A stretch of 20,459 bases of DNA from Streptomyces albus subsp. albus (GTDB taxonomy: Bacteria; Actinomycetota; Actinomycetes; Streptomycetales; Streptomycetaceae): positions 1 to 20,459 of the forward strand of contig NZ_JODR01000046.1 in the NCBI RefSeq assembly GCF_000725885.1, written 5' to 3'. Shown here one piece after another: positions 18,201 to 20,459 of this stretch; the stretch's first letter is position 1, and the number at the start of each line of letters is the position of its first letter. The notes beneath the pieces were generated by a model. It did no database searches, had not been told where the DNA came from, and saw only the letters and a program-made list of their open reading frames with translations. The position numbers and the translations under genes are program-made.

Positions 18201-20459
18201 GAGGTGGCCGGCAGCCCCGCGGCTCGGCGGGCGAGCGCCAGCGCGTCGAGATAGGCGTTGGCCGCCGCGTAACTGCCCTGGCCGGGCCCGCCGAGCGTCC
18301 CGGCGATCGACGAGAACAGCACGAAGGCGTCCAGGTCGGCGCCCTCCGTCAGCTCGTGCAGATGGCGGGCCGCGGCCACCTTGGGCAGCAGCACCGACCT
18401 GGCCCGCTCCGGGGTCAGCACGTCGAGCAGGCAGTCGTCGAGCACGGCCGCCGCGTGCACGACCGCGGTCAGCGGGTGCTCGGGGTCGATACCGGCCAGC
18501 AGCCCCCGCAACGCCTCACGGTCCGCCACGTCGCAGGCCGCGATGGTCACCCGGGCACCGAGACCGGTCAGCCGCTCCGCCAACTCCGCGGCGCCCGGCG
18601 CCCGGTCGCCACGGCGGCTGGTCAACAGCAGGTGCCGCGCACCGTTCGACGCCAGCCACGTGGCGATCTCCGCGCCGATGCCTCCCGTGCCGCCGGTGAC
18701 GAGCACGGTGCCGGTGGGCCGCCAGTTCCGCACCGGAGTGAGGCCCGCCAACGGCTTGCGGGCCAGCCGGCGCACGTACGCCCCGCCAGCCCGGACGGCC
18801 AGCTGGTCCTCGCCGTCCGGCGCGCCCAGCGCCCGCACCAGCCGTTCGGCCGCCCGCTCGTCGGGCTCCTCCGGCAGGTCGACCAGGCCGCCGATCCGCT
18901 GCGGGTATTCCAGCGCGGCGATGCGTCCGAGCCCCCACAGCAGGGCCTGCCGCGGGTCGACGGACCGGTCGGAGGACCCGACGCGGACCGCACCCCGGGT
19001 GGCGAACCACAGCGGTGCCGTGCTGCCGGCGTCCCCGAGCGCCTGGACGACCAGCACCGCACGGTCGAACTCCGCCTGGTCGAAGTCCGATTGGTCGAAG
19101 TCCGTGCCGCCGGGGTCGGACGGGTCGGAGTCCGTCCGGCCGGAGTCCGTGCGGTCGCCGAGTGCGAGCAGGGACAGGACTCCGGTGCACTCGGAACCGA
19201 TCTCCCGCAAACACGCGGCCAGTTCGGCACGCTCGGCGTGCTCGACCTCTGTCACCCGGACCTCGGCGCCCAGTGCCGTGAGCGCCTGGCTCACGTGCTC
19301 GGACCAGACGTGTCCACCAGCCGGTACCAGCAGCAGCCATCGGGCACCGTCGATACGCGGTGCCGCGCCCTGAGGGAGGGGCTGCCACTGGATGTCGTAG
19401 CGCCACGAGTCCAGCTCCGCATCCTGACGACGCCGGCGGCGCCAGTCCGACAGGACGGGCATCAGCTCTTCGAGCGGTGCCGAGTCCGTCACACCGAGGG
19501 TCGCGGCGAGCGCGTTCGGGTCGTCGCCCTCGACAGCCGCCCAGAACTCGGCGTCGGCCACGTCCTGCCCGCCGTCGCCTTCGTCGCCGACCTCGTCCAG
19601 CAGCCAGTAGTGCTGGCGTTGGAAGGGGTAGGTGGGCAGATCGACGGTACGGGGGCGGGCGTTGTCGAACAGGGCCGTCCAGTCGATGTCGATGCCGCGT
19701 ACCCACAGCTCGGCCGCGCTCGCCAGGAACCGGTCCAGCCCACCGTCGTCACGCCGCAGCGAACCGGTGACGATGCCCGGCTCCGTTCCGGCCGCCTCCA
19801 CGATCTCCTGGACAGCGGTCGTCGTCACCGGATGGGAGGAGACCTCCACGAACGTGCCGAAGCCCTCCGCGGCCAGCTTCTCCACCGCCTCGGCGAACCG
19901 CACCCGCGAGCGCAGATTCGTGAACCAATAACCACTGTCCATCTGCGAACCATCGGTGAACTCACCCGTCACCGTCGACAGCACCGGAACCCGACCCGCA
20001 CGCGGGCTGATGCCCCTCAGCGCGGTGGCCAGGTCGTCTCTGAGGGCGTCCATGGCCGGGGAGTGAGAGGCATAGTCCACCGCGATCCGGCGCGCCCGCA
20101 TCCCCAGCCGCTCGCACTCGGCCACCACCTCACCAACCGCCTCCGCCTCACCGGAGACCACCACCTGCGACCCACTGTTGACCGCAGCCACCCACACCCG
20201 ACCAGGCCACCGCTCCAGCAACCCCTCAACCCGCTCCACCGGCGCAGCGACCGACGCCATACCACCCTGCCCGGCCACAGCACGGATCGCCCGGCTGCGC
20301 AGACACACCACCCGCGCCGCGTCCTCCAGCGACAGCGCCCCCGCCACACACGCCGCAGCGATCTCACCCTGCGAATGCCCCACCACAGCCGCCGGCTCCA
20401 CCCCGTACGACCGCCACAACTCGGCCAGCGACACCATCACCGCGAACGACACAGGCTGC
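11990..20459 (-). CDS. Modular type I polyketide synthase, 5'-truncated: (AT-KR-ACP)-(KS-AT-DH-KR-ACP)-docking
   Basis: This is the upstream synthase of the three and extends two polyketide units. The frame is open to the right edge, so the start codon, first KS and first half of the AT are outside; 2822 residues are visible. Domains, numbered from the first full codon: AT 1-280 (GHSQG, YASH), dimerization element about 298-347, KR 348-825, ACP 860-936, KS 967-1393, AT 1500-1813 (GHSVG, HAFH), DH 1868-2167, KR 2173-2620, ACP 2662-2732, C-terminal docking domain to the TGA at 11990-11992. All catalytic residues I looked for are present. AT motifs are those known for methylmalonyl-CoA (first) and malonyl-CoA (second). 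Two short tandem-repeat inserts sit in loops of the first KR and the DH. Codon use changes near the right edge. The gene lies 62 bp upstream of the next PKS gene and is probably in one operon with it. Family assignment is certain; the product is not identifiable. Confidence 0.97.
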   Translation of the reverse strand, partial: QPVSFAVMVSLAELWRSYGVEPAAVVGHSQGEIAAACVAGALSLEDAARVVCLRSRAIRAVAGQGGMASVAAPVERVEGLLERWPGRVWVAAVNSGSQVVVSGEAEAVGEVVAECERLGMRARRIAVDYASHSPAMDALRDDLATALRGISPRAGRVPVLSTVTGEFTDGSQMDSGYWFTNLRSRVRFAEAVEKLAAEGFGTFVEVSSHPVTTTAVQEIVEAAGTEPGIVTGSLRRDDGGLDRFLASAAELWVRGIDIDWTALFDNARPRTVDLPTYPFQRQHYWLLDEVGDEGDGGQDVADAEFWAAVEGDDPNALAATLGVTDSAPLEELMPVLSDWRRRRRQDAELDSWRYDIQWQPLPQGAAPRIDGARWLLLVPAGGHVWSEHVSQALTALGAEVRVTEVEHAERAELAACLREIGSECTGVLSLLALGDRTDSGRTDSDPSDPGGTDFDQSDFDQAEFDRAVLVVQALGDAGSTAPLWFATRGAVRVGSSDRSVDPRQALLWGLGRIAALEYPQRIGGLVDLPEEPDERAAERLVRALGAPDGEDQLAVRAGGAYVRRLARKPLAGLTPVRNWRPTGTVLVTGGTGGIGAEIATWLASNGARHLLLTSRRGDRAPGAAELAERLTGLGARVTIAACDVADREALRGLLAGIDPEHPLTAVVHAAAVLDDCLLDVLTPERARSVLLPKVAAARHLHELTEGADLDAFVLFSSIAGTLGGPGQGSYAAANAYLDALALARRAAGLPATSLAWGAWDRVGLATGETGEWLSRNGIVAMEPEAALSAMWQAVDHDLPHLVVADIDWAVFGPACTPGRAGRVLEGLPEARPAVGRAPDEEQADGGFAADLAGRSPAERQQALLTLVRRQAAAVLGLAGPDAVDLDRALRDLGFDSLTAVELRNRLNAATGLRLPVTVVFDHNTASRLAGHLAEQLFGAPAERSGTAAASVAEAAAPAGGPTGEAADDPVAIVAMSCRFPGGVGSPEEFWELLSAGRDAVSAFPTDRGWDLDGSYHPDPDHPGTFYSSGGGFLHDVGSFDPVFFGISPRVAPAIDPQHRLLLETSWEAFERAGIDPATVKGSPVGVFVGANYNDYGVRLGGSAGEFEGQLATGSAASVTSGRVAYTFGLEGPAVTVDTACSSSLVALHLAAQSVRSGECAMALAGGVTVISTLHSFIEFSRQGALSSDGRCKAFSAAADGAGWAEGVGMLLLERLSDARRNGHRVLAVVRGSAANQDGASNGLTAPSGLAQQRVIRQALANAELGTADVDLMEAHGTGTALGDPIEAEALLATYGQDRPADRPLWLGAVKSNIGHTQAASGVAGVIKSVLAMQHGTMPRTLHADEPTPHVDWSAGTVRLLTKERAWPDADAPRRAAVSSFGMSGTNVHVILEQAPARNGTGAGQSVSGAPGPAGAGRLPWMLSARTSAALTAQAENLLGALDGRPGYDAASVGRALAARSRFEHRLVCWGTDREALREQLTGWLDGRASAPSASGVTSGGRTAFLFSGQGAQRLGMGRELYRTFPVYADAFDEVCAHVDLELRRPLREVVFAAEGSEDAGLLDRTEYTQPALFAVEVALFRLFASWGVTPDYLIGHSVGELAAAHLAGVFTLPDACRLVAARGRLMGRLPANGAMAALAAAEEEVLPLLDGLADRIAVAAVNGPQATVVSGDTSEVERVSAYFSELGRKTRNLRVSHAFHSPHMDAMLEDFAAIVRDIPMSPPTIPVVSDVTGRTATAGQLCTAEYWVTQLRGAVRFADGVRFLTEEGVTRFLELGPDAVLAAMATDSRAEDAPGVVVPALRRGRDEVVSALAALTQVYVHGGSCDWAAFLPDTAEPAELPTYPFQRQRYWIDAPASEGDVRAAGLEAAGHPLLGAAVELAGDDGVLFTAQLSSRRHPWLADHVMDGTVVLPGTAFLELAVRAGDQVGCRCVGELTLHAPLVLPEHAAVQVQVRVGAADDAGARTLEVHSQPDGGADGATWQKHASGTLLPEALSGEPAPGVWPPEGAAPVDLDGFYARLAGTGSDYGPAFQGLAAAWRRGSEVFAEVALPDGTDPAGFALHPALLDAALQAVSVGTLGDEGQGVMPFSWRNVALYSSGADHLRVRLADLTDNTNNMYSANSADGAGNPGSAGNAGSAGSAVSVQVWDPAGTPVASAESLAFRPRAGAAPRRPRTESLLRTEWTPVPAAPLPRHLTWALVGDGAPDAVTALSGVVTLDAHPTLRDLSEAPAAVPDRVLVVAPSFPGEPARATRSAAHWALEQVQGWLADERFAGSRLVFVTRGAVAAGSGDEPADLPCAAVHGLVRAAMTENPGRFALLDVDGGAPGTATAAALAAAVAGDEPQLALRGGTVRLARLARVHADTETDSAAPGWNPAGTTLITGGTGTLGRLLARHLVTEHGVRHLLLVSRSGPDAAGAGRLCDELAALGAEVTVAACDAADRDALRGLLAGIPAEHPLTAVVHAAGVVDDGVITALTPERIDGVLAPKVDAALNLHELTASEDLSAFVLFSSVASTLGGAGQAAYAAGNAFLDALAGHRRARGLSAVSLCWGPWAELSTMTGKLGAADFARFARGGLVPMATAEALDLFDAACGRDEAVLVPARFSLAGLQDAGQAVEVPAMLRGLLRGRGRPAAASAEAKAAAPADRFVALAGAQRKRALLDLVRSEAALVLAYQGPELVDVEAGFLDLGFDSLSAVELRNRLSRQTGLTLPATVLFDHPTPGALATHLHEVFPSDGERALAPVLTELEKLDANLPDLAADDALRGRLENRLRTLLDKLAGPDAAGATAPPPGGPGDDAVIDNLDAASDDEIFRFLDELDT
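12265..17562 (-). other. PKS module B (complete): KS-AT(malonyl)-DH-KR(B-type)-ACP
   Basis: The KS has its active Cys in DTACSSS at 17039-17041, EAHGTGT and KSNIGHT. Its usual SPREAxAMDPQ segment reads [11 protein letters not shown]. The AT serine (GHSVG) is at 15668-15670 and HAFH is at 15359-15370, the malonyl-CoA signature. The DH catalytic His is at 14750-14752 in HxxxGxxxxP form ([10 protein letters not shown]), the Asp is at 14258-14260 (LLDAALQ), and YGPAFQGL is intact, so it looks active. The KR has GGTGTLG, VDD in the LDD position (B-type) and its Tyr at 12884-12886. The ACP serine is at 12377-12379. There is no enoylreductase. A B-type KR plus an active DH normally yields a trans double bond, so the inferred unit is -CH=CH-. 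A low-complexity insert lies in a DH loop. Confidence 0.92.
14039..14128 (-). repeat. Degenerate 9-bp tandem repeat inside the DH of module B
   Basis: About ten 9-bp units (plus strand gctcccggc, gctcccggc, attcccggc and so on, drifting to gctgttcgc and gttgttcgt) encode a 3-residue periodic stretch of Gly, Ser, Ala and Asn (AGS, AGN, PGS). It falls between RVRLADL and [10 protein letters not shown] of the DH, a surface loop in the second hotdog fold, far in sequence from the catalytic His and Asp. The promoter-proximal half is less GC-rich than its surroundings. The frame is intact. Confidence 0.85.
17640..20459 (-). other. PKS module A (partial): AT(methylmalonyl)-KR(B-type)-ACP
   Basis: The AT nucleophile serine (GHSQG) is at 20372-20374 and YASH is at 20063-20074; GHSQG with YASH is the known signature for methylmalonyl-CoA. 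There is no DH between AT and KR. Instead a dimerization element (DAEFWAAV onward, ending in DSWRYDIQW) precedes the KR, as is typical of KR-only modules. The KR keeps GGTGGIG (about 18678-18700), the LDD motif at 18434-18442 that marks B-type ketoreductases, FSSIAG and the catalytic Tyr at 18269-18271. It should therefore form a D-configured beta-hydroxyl. With no Pro just before the Tyr I lean to subtype B1, but that is weak. The phosphopantetheine serine of the ACP (GFDSL) is at 17771-17773. The inferred unit is -CH(OH)-CH(CH3)-. The KS and first half of the AT are outside the window. Confidence 0.9.
19063..19152 (-). repeat. Imperfect 15-bp tandem repeat inside the KR of module A
   Basis: Six units in exact 15-bp register follow the plus-strand pattern ggtcgaagtccgnnn; unit 4 is the most diverged. 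They encode a 5-residue periodic, Asp-rich stretch ([15 protein letters not shown], preceded by TDS/SDP repeats). The stretch lies in the structural half of the KR, between the LSLLALG strand and the VVQALGDAG helix, where related KRs have a short variable loop. The reading frame is kept. Confidence 0.85.

Noticed and set aside
1893..20459. Possible enoylreductase, thioesterase or methyltransferase domains
   Set aside because: The spacing between AT/DH and KR and between ACP and the next KS or docking domain leaves no room, and no matching motifs are visible.

Overview
This window is the interior of a modular (cis-AT, type I) polyketide synthase (PKS) locus. All real coding sequence is on the minus strand. 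The very high GC content, strong G/C bias at codon third positions, GTG starts and typical actinobacterial docking domains point to Streptomyces or a related actinomycete. I see no tRNA, rRNA, insertion sequence, CRISPR array, regulator, transporter or tailoring gene.

Layout in transcription order (right to left). (1) 20459-11990: the 3' part of a large PKS gene, cut by the window edge inside an acyltransferase (AT). It carries AT(methylmalonyl)-KR-ACP of one module, then a complete KS-AT(malonyl)-DH-KR-ACP module and a C-terminal docking domain. (2) A 62-bp gap with a ribosome binding site. (3) 11927-1893: a complete two-module PKS gene, KS-AT(malonyl)-DH-KR-ACP then KS-AT(methylmalonyl)-KR-ACP, with docking domains at both ends. 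(4) 1891-1: the 5' part of a third PKS gene, holding a docking domain, a KS and the first part of an AT, cut by the left edge. Its ATG follows the previous stop codon by one base.

How the genes work together: the growing chain passes from gene 1 to gene 2 to gene 3 through matched C-/N-terminal docking domains. By colinearity the four complete or nearly complete modules would build -CH(OH)-CH(CH3)-CH=CH-CH=CH-CH(OH)-CH(CH3)-CO-. This is a conjugated diene flanked by two alpha-methyl/beta-hydroxy units; the first hydroxyl is set by a B-type KR and the last by an A-type KR. No loading module, enoylreductase or thioesterase is present, so the assembly line continues on both sides and the final product cannot be named from this window.

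The system itself is ordinary. The points worth a second look are: both window edges fall at the same place inside an AT domain, with codon use unlike the rest; two in-frame short tandem-repeat expansions lie in domain loops of gene 1; several ketosynthases carry substitutions next to conserved motifs; and the sense codons TTA, CTA and TCA are completely absent from the 10-kb middle gene.
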